A stretch of DNA of 21,789 nt from UBA4923 sp964606165 (GCA_964606165.1 CAZSFQ010000021.1:1-21789); one strand, 5' to 3'; positions 6,843-14,972 are shown, numbered from the stretch's first letter. Numbers and translations: made by a program. The notes: generated from the letters alone by a model not told the origin.

Positions 6843-7172
6843 TTAATTGTTGCCGGCGCAGTAGTCCTTCAGCATGTCTTCGACTGCCTCAGGGGTCGCC
6901 TCGTCCTTGACCAGTTCCCTGACCTTCTCGCCGCCCTGGTAGATGGCGATGACGGGCAAGCCCAAAATGCGTTGAGAGATGGCAAGCCTTCTGGCAGCGG
7001 AGGTGTTGAGTCCGGTGAAGCGGATCCGGTCACCGTATTCTTCTTCCAGTTTCAGGATATGCGGCTTCAGCGCCTCACAAGGCACGCAGCCGTTTCCGTA
7101 GAAGTCGACCAGGACGGGGCCCTGGGCCTTGAGAACTTCTTTTTCGAAGTTATCTCTGTCAAGCTCAAACAC
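6843..7172 (-). CDS. trxA: Thioredoxin of the glycine reductase system
   Basis: 109 residues, a single thioredoxin fold. The active site is G28-C29-V30-P31-C32 in place of the usual W-C-G-P-C. The GCVPC variant is the one described for the thioredoxins that serve glycine reductase in amino-acid-fermenting anaerobes. The cis-proline region is LGLPVIAIYQGGEKV. It takes electrons from TrxB and re-reduces the selenenylsulfide of GrdA after each turnover. Translation starts at GTG (7170-7172) behind a GGGAGG site, 15 bases after the trxB stop, so the two are co-transcribed and probably coupled. It differs from general-purpose thioredoxins by the missing tryptophan and the short length. Confidence 0.95.
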   Translation of the reverse strand: MFELDRDNFEKEVLKAQGPVLVDFYGNGCVPCEALKPHILKLEEEYGDRIRFTGLNTSAARRLAISQRILGLPVIAIYQGGEKVRELVKDEATPEAVEDMLKDYCAGNN

Positions 7173-7187
7173 GCTGAATCCTCCCGC

Positions 7188-8147
7188 TTAACCGATCAGG
7201 CCGGAAGCCAGATCGTTTTCCACCTGCATGGCTGCCACAGCGCCGTCGGAACAGGCTGTGACCACCTGGCGGAGTGGTTTTTTTCTGATATCGCCGGCGG
7301 CATAGACACCCGGCAGATTGGTCTTCATGGCATCGTCGGTCAGGATGTAGTGGTGCTCCATATCGACCAAGCCCTCGAACAGTTCGGAGTTGGGCAAAAA
7401 ACCGATGAAGACGAAGACACCGAACATGCCGTCTTCTTCATCCGCCTCCACCCGGCGTTCCTCGCCTGTTTTGGTATCCTTGACCGTCATGGCGGACAGG
7501 ATGCCGTCGGAGCCGTGGAGTTCCGTTACGACCGCGTTCCACATGAAATCGATCTTTTCGTTGGCAAAGGCCCGTTCCCGGATGGACTTGACAGCCCGCA
7601 GCTCGTCGCGCCGGTGGACAATGGTGACCTTCCTGGCGAATTTGGTCAGGTAGATGGCCTCCTCGACCGCTGTATCGCCGCCGCCAATGACGAAAACTTC
7701 CAGGCCTTCGAAAAAGGAGCCGTCACAGGTGGCGCAATAAGAGACGCCGCGGCCGGTAAACTCAGCCTCACCCGGGCAGCCGATGGGACGGGGATGCGCG
7801 CCGGTGGCGATGATGACCGCCCTGGCCTGGTAGAAGCCGTCACGGGTGTGCACGCGCTTGATGATGCCTTCGAGCTCCACCTTGCTGACATTGGCAGACA
7901 GGCGTTCAACGCCAAACTGGGCGCACTGGGCCGTCATGCGGGCAACCAGCTCCGCGCCGCTTTCTTTTTGACCGGGGCCTGACAGGCCGCCGGGGTAGTT
8001 TTCAATCTCGTCTGTAATAGCGATCTGGCCGCCGTCGACACCTTTTTCGATCAGGAGCGTGTCAAGCCGCGCCCTGCCGGCGTAAAGGCCGGCCGCAAGG
8101 CCCGCCGGGCCGGCGCCAATGATGATAAGATCGTAGATTTTTTCCAT
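7188..8147 (-). CDS. trxB: Thioredoxin reductase (NADPH-dependent, FAD flavoprotein)
   Basis: 319 residues, normal length for the low-molecular-weight bacterial enzyme. The N-terminal FAD-binding motif is GAGPAGLAAGLYAGRA (11-26). The redox-active pair is C138-A-T-C141-D, followed by the NAD(P)-binding motif VIGGGDTAVEEA (153-164). HRRDELRA lies in the nucleotide-phosphate pocket region, and the C-terminal FAD motif is GVYAAGDIRKKPLRQV. It transfers electrons from NADPH, through FAD and the disulfide, to the neighbouring thioredoxin. The ATG at 8145-8147 has a GGGAGG site and lies 28 bases after the grdB stop. Its placement between grdB and trxA shows it is the dedicated reductant supply of the glycine reductase complex. 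Confidence 0.97.
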   Translation of the reverse strand: MEKIYDLIIIGAGPAGLAAGLYAGRARLDTLLIEKGVDGGQIAITDEIENYPGGLSGPGQKESGAELVARMTAQCAQFGVERLSANVSKVELEGIIKRVHTRDGFYQARAVIIATGAHPRPIGCPGEAEFTGRGVSYCATCDGSFFEGLEVFVIGGGDTAVEEAIYLTKFARKVTIVHRRDELRAVKSIRERAFANEKIDFMWNAVVTELHGSDGILSAMTVKDTKTGEERRVEADEEDGMFGVFVFIGFLPNSELFEGLVDMEHHYILTDDAMKTNLPGVYAAGDIRKKPLRQVVTACSDGAVAAMQVENDLASGLIG

Positions 8148-8175
8148 TCTCGTATTCCTCCCTTGATGACCGGCC

Positions 8176-9483
8176 TCAGTCGAAGAGGGTTTGCTCAGTC
8201 ACTTCCTGAGTCAGGGTGTCGAGCGCCTTGCCGACCAGCTGCCGCCTTAATGCGTACTCATCTTTGGGCTCAAGATCGGGTTTGCCGAGCGGATACGGAA
8301 TCGCGACTGTCGGGACGATGCGGTTGGCCCCGACCGTCATGGAGATGGGGGTCACCGTGCACAGGTGGACAACCGGGATGCCCGCGCGTTCAATTTCCTT
8401 GACCATTGTTGCGCCGCAACGTGTACAGGTGCCTCAGGTCGAGGTCAGGATGACTGCGTCAACACCCTGGGCCAAAAGCTTTTCCGTGATTTCCATGGCA
8501 AATCTTTTGGAACTTGCCACCGAGGTGCCGTTGCCGACCGTCGAATAGAACCAGTCGTGCAGCTTGCCGATCCTGCCTTCCTTCTCGAACTGGCGCAGGA
8601 CATCGACCGGAACAACCCGGTCCGCGTCCTGGTTGGCATAGACAGGGTCATAGCCGCCATGAGCCGTTTCGTACGTCTCTGAGGTTAAATCGTCCACGCC
8701 GGCAAGGTGGTAACTGCCGTAACGGGTGGCCGAGGAACTTTCAATATGATCGGGATTTCCCTTGGGTACAATGCCGCCCGAAGTGACCAGGGCGATGGTA
8801 GCCTTGGACAGGTCCTGAATCGCGGGACCCGGCGCCACCCGGTCGTAGGAGGGCATGGGGTATTCTGTGACAAAGGGCTTGTCGTGGAGCTTGTTGAGCA
8901 GCATCTCGATGGCCCGCAGGCTTCCCCGCTTCTGATCGAAGAAATTCTTGCGGATCCCATTGGGCAGATAACCCTCTTCAATGGAGGCCCCCAGTTCCTG
9001 GCGTCTGACCAGCTTGAGCCCCAGATTGGCCATGACGGGGACCACGCGCCTCATGCCGGCGGCGTTGTCACCTGTCGCGACTGTATAGACTTTTTCCCTG
9101 TACATGTCGGCACCGGGATTTTCCACGTACATGCCGGTGACCGCGGGGATGCCAAGTTCCGTCTGGACGGCATCGGCGATGCTGCCGCAGGCCACCCCGT
9201 AGCGGCCGGCGTTGAAGGCAGGGCCAGCGATGAAAAGATCGGGCTCCTCTTCGCGGACCATATCCAGTACCGTCTGTTTAGCAAGCTCCAGATTCTCGTT
9301 GTACCAGGAGTCTCCGCAAACGATGGTGGCGGTGATGGCCGCCTCGTCACCGAAAGCCATGGTGAAGGCGATGCCGGGACCCACGGGGCCCTGACGCTTC
9401 TCGGCCGGGTAATCCGCCATCTCCTCGCTGCCTACCTGGCCGAAGAACTGATTGATGTAGTGGACGACTTTATATTGATTCAC
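8176..9483 (-). CDS. grdB: Glycine reductase protein B selenoprotein subunit (GrdB), UGA350 = selenocysteine
   Basis: 435 residues when the in-frame TGA at 8434-8436 is read as selenocysteine. The context AVILTST-Sec350-GTCTRCGATMVKEIE is the family's U-G-T-C-T-R-C-G motif, and Sec350 matches known GrdB numbering. GrdB pairs with the GrdE-derived subunits to form substrate-specific protein B. The pyruvoyl group of GrdE binds the glycine amine as a Schiff base, and the GrdB selenolate takes part in moving the carboxymethyl group to GrdA. FIAGPAFNAGRYGVACG and ALVTSGGIVPKGNPDHIESS are conserved family segments. The start is GTG 9483 with AAGGAGG overlapping the grdE stop (gap 10 bases). Sarcosine (GrdF) and betaine (GrdH) paralogues share the Sec motif; pairing with grdE, grdX, trxBA and grdA favours glycine. 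Ordinary calling would split it in two. Confidence 0.95.
8408..8436 (-). promoter_or_regulatory. Selenocysteine codon and candidate bacterial SECIS of grdB
   Basis: The UGA is at 8434-8436. A compact hairpin, GUUGC-GGC-GCAAC in the mRNA (8408-8420), begins 13 bases downstream, so its loop falls about 18-20 bases after the codon, where a bacterial SECIS apical loop is expected. The same bases encode the conserved Cys-Gly-Ala after the Sec motif, so sequence conservation alone would not prove an RNA role. Confidence 0.55.
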
Positions 9484-9493
9484 GGGATCCTCC

Positions 9494-10777
9494 TTAGCGG
9501 GCGCTCAGCCGGTTGTAGCCCAGCTCGTTGGTCGCGCCGGTGATAACCTGAAGCTCTGCCTCAATCGAACCGTCCGGCCGCAGGGAGCCGTCGTGGCCGC
9601 CGGCGATGGTGTCGACATAATCAAGGGTTCCGATGATCCGGTCCATGGGAGGCAGGACAACCTGCATATTGGCGTTGCCGGTCGAAACGACCGCGTTGAC
9701 CAGCTCGTCGGCGTCTGCCAGCGATTGGCTTTTGCCGTCCGGCCCGGCGTACTCGTCGGTGATGACCACAGTCTTGATTCCCTTTTTCTCCAGCTTGGTG
9801 CAGTTCATGATCAGGTCGGTGTCGGGGTTGCCGAAACCTTCCTGTGAAATGATGGCTCCGTCAAAGGGGAGGTACTCGGCCATCTCGGCTGTCCAGTCCG
9901 AAGAGCGGACCTTGTCGGATAAGTAGACCGTCTCATTGGTGATGATCATGCCGACAAAGTTCAAGGTCTTGCCGTGCTGTTCCAGAAGGTCGCGGACGAC
10001 CGGGTTGTTCAAGTGATGGTAGGTGGTGTTCTTGTCGCAGGCCGACACGCAGTTGCCCGATACGATGGCGCCATCCATCAGCTCCGTTGGCCGGATCAGG
10101 GTGGACAGGGTCCGCTTGGCGTCGACGCCGTAGACATAGGTATCGTGGAGGAGGCCCTGGCTTTGGAGCATCATGACATAGCCGACACGGGGCAGGCCGC
10201 GCAGGACCGCGTCAAAAGTCTCCGCGATCCGGGGCGTCTTGAACACTTCCGTCTCGTCAGGTTCAAGGTCGCGGGCCAGCTCGCCAATGGTGACGGCCAT
10301 CTGCAAACCCGCCATGCGGGCGGCTTTTTCGTAGTCGTGGGGGGAGATTCCCTCAACCGGTTCCATGACCAGCACCAGGTTGTGGAGCCTGGAAAAGGGA
10401 GAGTAGTCCGCGCCCGGCCCCTGCATATCGATGATCCCTTCCTGGAATCCGACGATACGGCCGACGGTCACAACCGCCATGCCGCGCAGGACATGGGTCT
10501 TGCCCGAGCCGACCGTGTCAACCTTGGAGACCATGCCCGGGAAGATGCCGCCCGGTCCTTGGACCTTGACGCGCGGTTCGATGACATCCTTGACCGGGGT
10601 GATGCGGATGCTGTCACCCGGGTTGGCGATCTCCAAACGCGCCGACTTGATATGCGGATCGGCCAGGACCTGTTCGGTCAGCTGGTCGGGATTAACCGTC
10701 AGGATCCCGTATTCGACCGCGTTGAAATCGCCGAAACGGATTCCGCGGATGTCGATGTAGCCCAGTTCCAGTTTCAC
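9494..10777 (-). CDS. grdE: Glycine reductase protein B proprotein (GrdE), pyruvoyl precursor
   Basis: 427 residues. GrdE is made as a proprotein that is cut at an internal cysteine, which becomes the N-terminal pyruvoyl (carbonyl) group of the larger-numbered fragment. The segment S240-G-N-C243-V-S-A-C247-D-K-N fits this site, known at about Cys242 in characterised homologues. The resulting carbonyl binds glycine as a Schiff base within protein B. Conserved blocks include MKLELGYIDIRGIRFG at the N-terminus, GPGGIFPGMVSKVDTVGSGK (74-93) and DGAIISQEGFGNPDTDLIMN in the C-terminal half. Translation starts at GTG 10775-10777 after an AGAGGTG site, 19 bases after grdX, and the stop overlaps the grdB ribosome binding site. 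Sarcosine and betaine paralogues (GrdG, GrdI) are similar; operon context favours glycine. Confidence 0.95.
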   Translation of the reverse strand: MKLELGYIDIRGIRFGDFNAVEYGILTVNPDQLTEQVLADPHIKSARLEIANPGDSIRITPVKDVIEPRVKVQGPGGIFPGMVSKVDTVGSGKTHVLRGMAVVTVGRIVGFQEGIIDMQGPGADYSPFSRLHNLVLVMEPVEGISPHDYEKAARMAGLQMAVTIGELARDLEPDETEVFKTPRIAETFDAVLRGLPRVGYVMMLQSQGLLHDTYVYGVDAKRTLSTLIRPTELMDGAIVSGNCVSACDKNTTYHHLNNPVVRDLLEQHGKTLNFVGMIITNETVYLSDKVRSSDWTAEMAEYLPFDGAIISQEGFGNPDTDLIMNCTKLEKKGIKTVVITDEYAGPDGKSQSLADADELVNAVVSTGNANMQVVLPPMDRIIGTLDYVDTIAGGHDGSLRPDGSIEAELQVITGATNELGYNRLSAR

Positions 10778-10796
10778 CTGTTCACCTCTGTTTCTG

Positions 10797-11243
10797 TCAT
10801 TGGCCCTGCGCCAGTCCGGAAGCCCGCAGGGAGGGCAGCGCGCTCTCCATCAGGCTGAGATCGATAATCTGAAAATCGCGGTCGATGGCGCTGCTGGCCA
10901 CCTGTTGACTCGCCTTTGCGTCTTTGATGATGGACAGGGCCCGCTCCATGTTGACCAGCGAAAAATAGTCCACGCCATCTTCGCGTTCAGAAGTCATCAT
11001 GATCGAACGGTAGGGGGTCTCCCAGGGCTTGACGCTGCCCGACAGCGGCGCCGTCAGGACGCGGTGGCCGAGATGAACCCGGTCACGCGCGCGCAAAAGG
11101 ACATCCCTGTCACTTGCGTCAGCCAGGAATTCAATGGGGAATTGATCGCCGAGGGTCTCAGCGACCATTGGGTTATTTGTCAGGATTAAGAAAGATTTGT
11201 AGCGTTTTATATCCGTCGATTCACTTTCTGTGGCTCCGCCCAT
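10797..11243 (-). CDS. grdX: GrdX family protein
   Basis: 148 residues from the ATG at 11241-11243; an in-frame GTG at 11249 would add two residues, and neither has a strong ribosome binding site. YKSFLILTNNPMVAE near residues 17-31 is the recognisable GrdX start (family members typically open with an L-I-x-T-N-N-P motif), so this copy has about 16 extra N-terminal residues. ARDRVHLGHRVLTAPLSGSV and PYRSIMM are further family-like segments. GrdX is a small protein encoded at the head of glycine reductase operons; its biochemical role is not established. It is the first gene of the operon here, 19 bases before grdE. Position plus the TNNP motif make the family call good; the start codon is less sure. 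Confidence 0.88.
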   Translation of the reverse strand: MGGATESESTDIKRYKSFLILTNNPMVAETLGDQFPIEFLADASDRDVLLRARDRVHLGHRVLTAPLSGSVKPWETPYRSIMMTSEREDGVDYFSLVNMERALSIIKDAKASQQVASSAIDRDFQIIDLSLMESALPSLRASGLAQGQ

Positions 11244-11249
11244 AATCAC

Positions 11250-11361
11250 CAGCTACAATCTAGGGGAGTTGTAAGGGGCTAACAAGCCGTCATTTTGACG
11301 AATCTGCCGGGTCAATATAGCAGCAGTCACATTGCCGTTGATAAGAGGAGATATAAGGAGA
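11250..11361 (-). promoter_or_regulatory. Leader/promoter region of the grd operon
   Basis: About 110 bases lie between the pheT terminator hairpin and grdX. In the sense (minus) strand a TATATT (plus-strand complement near 11314-11319) preceded by TGCTGC could be a -10 element, with TTATCA about 19 bases upstream as a poor -35. Small hairpins follow: CGTCA-AAA-TGACG, GGCT-TGTT-AGCC and TACAA...TTGTA just before the start codon. I see no glycine riboswitch consensus. The promoter call is weak, but a promoter is needed somewhere here. Confidence 0.35.
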
Positions 11362-11393
11362 AATCCCGCGATATTCGAAGATATGGCGGGATT
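11362..11393. terminator. Hairpin between pheT and grdX (probable pheT terminator)
   Basis: An 8-bp perfect stem (AATCCCGC 11362-11369, GCGGGATT 11386-11393) is extended inward, past a G-G mismatch, by ATAT/ATAT around a TCGAAG loop. Read on the minus strand, it lies 81 bases past the pheT stop and is followed by TCTCCTTATAT, a poor U-tract. On the plus strand it is followed by GTGTTTT. It marks the boundary between the pheST and grd transcription units. Confidence 0.6.
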
Positions 11394-11441
11394 GTGTTTT
11401 GACGCGTTTTCATGGAATCCGCCGGGGGCAGCTTCAAAACT

Positions 11442-11473
11442 GTATCATTCGATACGCTTATATCGATATATCG
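11442..11473. repeat. Cluster of AT-rich palindromes next to the pheT stop
   Basis: GTATC-ATTC-GATAC (11442-11455), TATATCGATATA (11459-11470) and CGATATATCG (11464-11473) lie back to back right after the pheT stop codon. The composition is strikingly AT-rich against the GC-rich surroundings. No protein-binding consensus is recognised. Confidence 0.5.
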
Positions 11474-13906
11474 TTATCGAAGCTTGGCACCTAGCACAAA
11501 TTCCAGTTTTTTGAGGAGCCGCTCACGCAGCAAGTCGATGTCTTCGGAGGACAGGGTTTTCTCATCCGAAGCCAGCCAGAAACGGAACATGACGGATTTT
11601 TTCCCCTCAGGCACCTGGCTGCCCCGGTACTCCTCGACGAATTCCACCCGGCGTACCTGCGAGGATACGGCTTCCTCGATCCTGGCCCATGTGACTTCCT
11701 CATCAACGACGATGGACAAATCCTGCTCAACCAGGGGGAAGTGCGGCAGGCGCTCAAAGCGATTGTCCCGGCTGGGCAGGGGGACCAGTTTTTCGATCTC
11801 GATCTCGGCGGCCGCAAGCCGGGTCTGGCGCAAGCCCAGATCGTCCGCTGCCCGTGGCGACAGCAGACCCATCCGGCCGATTGTTTCCCCTTCGCTGTCT
11901 CTCAGGGTCAGCCAGGCGTTTTTGTCCGCCCAGGCTGGTTTTTGGCCATCCTGGTCAAAGGTCCAGCCGGCGACGCGGCCGTGGCGCGGCAGATCCGCAA
12001 GGATCCCTTTCAATTTTCGAAAGAGATGTTGGGCATCCAGGCCGGCGACCGCCAGGGCCAGCCGCCTGGTTTGCGAAGGCAGCCTTTCTTTTTCGCCGCC
12101 TGGAATTGATTCTCTTTTTGCGAAGACCTGGGCCAGCTCGAAGAGCCCGAACTCGTCGTAATAACGATCATTTTGCGCAACGGCCTCGAGGATTCCCGGG
12201 ATCAGGGAGGCGCGCAGCCGGGAGCGGTCAGGCGCGGGAGGCGTCGCCAGGGCCAGCAGGTTATCCTTGTTGTCACCGGCCGCTTCCAGATATTTGTCGG
12301 CTGCCCAGGGATAGGTGAAAACTTCCTGAAGTCCGGCCCGGATGGCCAGGTATTCCCGGATGGCCCGCTCACTCTCATAGCTGAGCTGGCGGACTGCTTC
12401 TTTCAGTTCAATGGCGGGAGGGACGAACTCAAACTGGTCGTAGCCGATCATGCGGCATACTTCTTCCAGGATATCGTCCTTGATCCCGACATCGCCCGTC
12501 GCCCGCCAGACAGGGACGGTGACGGTCAGGGTATCATCACCGTCAAAAGCGCTTTCAAAACCGAGGGGTGCCAGAGTCCTGATGACCTCGTCGGCCGAGA
12601 GCTTCCGGCCTGACCGGATGTTCAAAAAGTGAAGGGAGACCGGCAGACTGAGCGGCAAAGTCTCCCCGGCCCGGTCATGTCCGGCCGCCACAATCCTCGC
12701 CTCGGGCTGCAGGTCGCGCATGAGCTCAACAGTCAGTCCCAGGGCCAGGTCGCAACGGGGCGTATCGATGGCCTTCTCAAAGCGGGTGGAGGCTTCGGTG
12801 CGAAGCTGGTGGCGCGCTGCCGTCTTGCGGATTCCGATGGCCTCAAAATTGGCGACCTCCAGTACCATGCCTGAGGTATCGGCCAGGATGGAGTCGCGAG
12901 CCCCGCCCATGACGCCGGCAAGCCCGATCGGCTTGTCCTTGCCGTCACAGATTAACAGGTCGCCTGAGGCCAGTTTCAGCTCGTGGCCGTCAAGAAGTTC
13001 CAGGATCTCCCCGTCCTGGGCCAGGCGGACGTGGATGCCGTCCTCGACATGGTCGCGGTCAAAGGCGTGGGTGGGCTGGCCGGTCGCCAGCATGACGAAG
13101 TTGGTGACGTCGACAGGCAGGCTGATGGGCCGCATGCCCACGGACCAGATCAACCGCTGCATCCAAAAAGGAGATGGTACCGTTTTGACACCGTCAAAGA
13201 CCACGGCGTCATAGCGGCGGCACCGATTCGTGTCCGAGATTTTGACGGCGTAGGCATCCACGTCACCCGGCAGTTCAAAGCTTGGGAGGGGTTTGAGGGT
13301 CCCGCCGTAGATGGCGCAAAGTTCCCGGGCGATTCCGTAATGGCCCCAAAGGTCGGGACGGTTGGTCAGGGACTTGTTGTCGATCTCGATGATGAGATCG
13401 TCAAGGCCCAGAAGGCCGGCCAGCCCCTGGCCGGGGATGGCGTCGGGGAATTGGGGGGTCAGGTCGACGATGATCCGTTCGTCCTCGGCTGGGAAGAGGT
13501 CTTCCAGGTTGATCTCCTGGGAGCTGCAGATCATGCCCTCGCTCAGTTCGCCGCGCAGCTTGGTTTTTTTCAGCTCAACCGGCTCGCCCTGGCCGTGCCA
13601 GCGCACAAAGGCGCCGGGCGGCGCCACGGCGACCCGCTCCCCTTCATAAAGATTGGTGCCGCCGCAGACAATCTGGTAAAGGCGGTCCCGGCCGATGTCA
13701 ACCATGCAGACCGTAAGCAGGTCTGCCCGGGGGTGGGGCTGGACCGACACGATCCGGCCGGTAACAATGCCTTCAACCAGATTGGCCGTATTGGAGACTG
13801 CTTCCACCTCCACCGTCCGCATGGTCAAGTCGTAGGCCAGGCGTTCGGCGGTCAGGTTCTGGGGCAGGTCGGCGTATTGTCTGATCCAGTTTAAAGAGAT
13901 TTGCAT
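11474..13906 (-). CDS. pheT: Phenylalanine-tRNA ligase beta subunit
   Basis: 810 residues, usual length. I start it at ATG 13904-13906 (MQISLNWIRQYADL), which has GGAGGGG 7 bases upstream and matches the family N-terminus; a longer frame to 13972 overlaps pheS. An EMAP-type tRNA-binding domain lies at about 20-130 (IVTGRIVSVQPHPRADLLTV, QIVCGGTNLYEGERV). B3/B4 and B5 domains follow, then the catalytically inert synthetase-like core. The C-terminal anticodon-binding FDX-ACB domain spans about the last 95 residues (FPLVEQDLSIVVDEE to LRERLLKKLEFVLGAKLR). It forms the (alpha-beta)2 cytoplasmic enzyme that charges tRNA-Phe. The gene follows pheS by 13 bases and ends 81 bases before the hairpin that separates it from grdX. 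Confidence 0.97.
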   Translation of the reverse strand: MQISLNWIRQYADLPQNLTAERLAYDLTMRTVEVEAVSNTANLVEGIVTGRIVSVQPHPRADLLTVCMVDIGRDRLYQIVCGGTNLYEGERVAVAPPGAFVRWHGQGEPVELKKTKLRGELSEGMICSSQEINLEDLFPAEDERIIVDLTPQFPDAIPGQGLAGLLGLDDLIIEIDNKSLTNRPDLWGHYGIARELCAIYGGTLKPLPSFELPGDVDAYAVKISDTNRCRRYDAVVFDGVKTVPSPFWMQRLIWSVGMRPISLPVDVTNFVMLATGQPTHAFDRDHVEDGIHVRLAQDGEILELLDGHELKLASGDLLICDGKDKPIGLAGVMGGARDSILADTSGMVLEVANFEAIGIRKTAARHQLRTEASTRFEKAIDTPRCDLALGLTVELMRDLQPEARIVAAGHDRAGETLPLSLPVSLHFLNIRSGRKLSADEVIRTLAPLGFESAFDGDDTLTVTVPVWRATGDVGIKDDILEEVCRMIGYDQFEFVPPAIELKEAVRQLSYESERAIREYLAIRAGLQEVFTYPWAADKYLEAAGDNKDNLLALATPPAPDRSRLRASLIPGILEAVAQNDRYYDEFGLFELAQVFAKRESIPGGEKERLPSQTRRLALAVAGLDAQHLFRKLKGILADLPRHGRVAGWTFDQDGQKPAWADKNAWLTLRDSEGETIGRMGLLSPRAADDLGLRQTRLAAAEIEIEKLVPLPSRDNRFERLPHFPLVEQDLSIVVDEEVTWARIEEAVSSQVRRVEFVEEYRGSQVPEGKKSVMFRFWLASDEKTLSSEDIDLLRERLLKKLEFVLGAKLR

Positions 13907-13919
13907 GATGGTCCCCTCC

Positions 13920-14957
13920 CTATTTGAACTGACCCAGGAAGCGCAGGTCGGCGCTGTGGAAGAGTCTGACATCGTCGATGCCGTAGCGCATCATGACCAG
14001 GCGGTCAAGCCCGATATTGATGTAGAATCCGCTCCAGATGTCCGGATCCAGTCCCGCCACCCGCAGGACATTGGGGTGGGGCGAGCCTCCCGGCATGACT
14101 TCGATCCAGCCGGAGTGATGGCATACAGCGCAACCCTGGCCCATGCAGACCTGGCATTGCATGTCGATCTCAAAACCCGGTTCGACAAAAGGAAAAAAAC
14201 CGGCCCGCATGCGAACCGGCACGTCGTGGCCGAAAACACGTTCCAGGATGGTCTCAACCAGCACCAGGCCTGAAGCGAAAGAGAAGTCACGGTCGACGAT
14301 CAGGGCCTCGTACTGGAAAAAGGCGCGCTCATGGCGGGCATCGGTCGCCTCATTGCGGAAGACGCGGCCGGGGTAGACGAAGCGGGCAGGGGCACCGTAC
14401 TTTTGCAGGTAACGGACGCTGCCGCCGGTCAGATGGGGGCGCAGACAGAGCCTCTCGGCCCCTTTTTTGTCTTCGGTTCCGGCGATCCAGTAGGTATCCA
14501 TAGAGTCACGGGCCGGATGATCGGGCGGGAAGTTCAGATAGTCAAAGGCGTAGAGCTCGCTGGTGATCTCGTCTTCCGAAAATACCTTGAAGTTCAGGGA
14601 GCGAAAGGAATCGTTGAGGTCGTAGCACATCTGGGTGACAGGGTGAAGGCCGCCGGAGCTGACCCGCAGGCCGGGGATGGACAGGTCCGGCGCGGTCTCG
14701 AAATAGGAGGCGTCTTCCAAAAGCTGCCTTTTTTGCTCCTCAATGGTCCGGGCGAACAATTCCTTGATCACATTGGCCAGCTGGCCCATTTCCCTGCGGT
14801 CTTCAGGGGCGAGTTTCCCCAGACCCTTCAGAACCTCGGTCAGGTGACCTTTCTTGCCCAGATACTGCTGGCGTAAGTTTTCGAGCTCATCAAAAGAATC
14901 GGCCTGGCGCAGCGCCGCGATTCCTTCTTCCTTGATGGCATTGATCCGGTCTTTCAT
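13920..14957 (-). CDS. pheS: Phenylalanine-tRNA ligase alpha subunit (divergent)
   Basis: 345 residues, usual length. The N-terminal coiled coil that contacts tRNA-Phe covers about 1-85. The class II catalytic core follows: HPARDSMDTYWI (147-158), motif 2 GRVFRNEATDARHERAFFQYE (197-217) and motif 3 region SGFYINIGLDRLVMMRYGIDD (309-329). It binds phenylalanine and ATP. Two things are unlike the common bacterial form: RPHLTGGSVR (173-182) stands where RTHTSxVQIR is usual, and a C268-x2-C271-x4-C276-x2-C279 knuckle is inserted before WIEVMPGGSPHPNVL. The ATG at 14955-14957 has a GGAGA site. There is no T-box leader in the 60 bases upstream, only a hairpin, so it may be transcribed from or through the upstream metallopeptidase gene. 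Confidence 0.95.
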   Translation of the reverse strand: MKDRINAIKEEGIAALRQADSFDELENLRQQYLGKKGHLTEVLKGLGKLAPEDRREMGQLANVIKELFARTIEEQKRQLLEDASYFETAPDLSIPGLRVSSGGLHPVTQMCYDLNDSFRSLNFKVFSEDEITSELYAFDYLNFPPDHPARDSMDTYWIAGTEDKKGAERLCLRPHLTGGSVRYLQKYGAPARFVYPGRVFRNEATDARHERAFFQYEALIVDRDFSFASGLVLVETILERVFGHDVPVRMRAGFFPFVEPGFEIDMQCQVCMGQGCAVCHHSGWIEVMPGGSPHPNVLRVAGLDPDIWSGFYINIGLDRLVMMRYGIDDVRLFHSADLRFLGQFK

Positions 14958-14972
14958 GGTGTGTCTCCTCAG

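Noticed and set aside
6489..7982. 497-codon open frame on the plus strand
   Set aside because: It lies fully opposite grdA, trxA and trxB, whose conserved motifs are unmistakable; its composition is that of a GC-rich antisense shadow.
8434..8436. grdB as a pseudogene with a premature stop
   Set aside because: The stop is the family's conserved selenocysteine codon and both sides are in one frame.
9974..10858. 294-codon plus-strand frame opposite grdE and grdX
   Set aside because: Antisense shadow; the opposite strand encodes conserved GrdE and GrdX.
11250..11361. Glycine riboswitch upstream of grdX
   Set aside because: The conserved glycine aptamer core sequences are not present.
12983..13894. 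303-codon plus-strand frame opposite pheT
   Set aside because: Antisense shadow with no domain and no ribosome binding site I could support.
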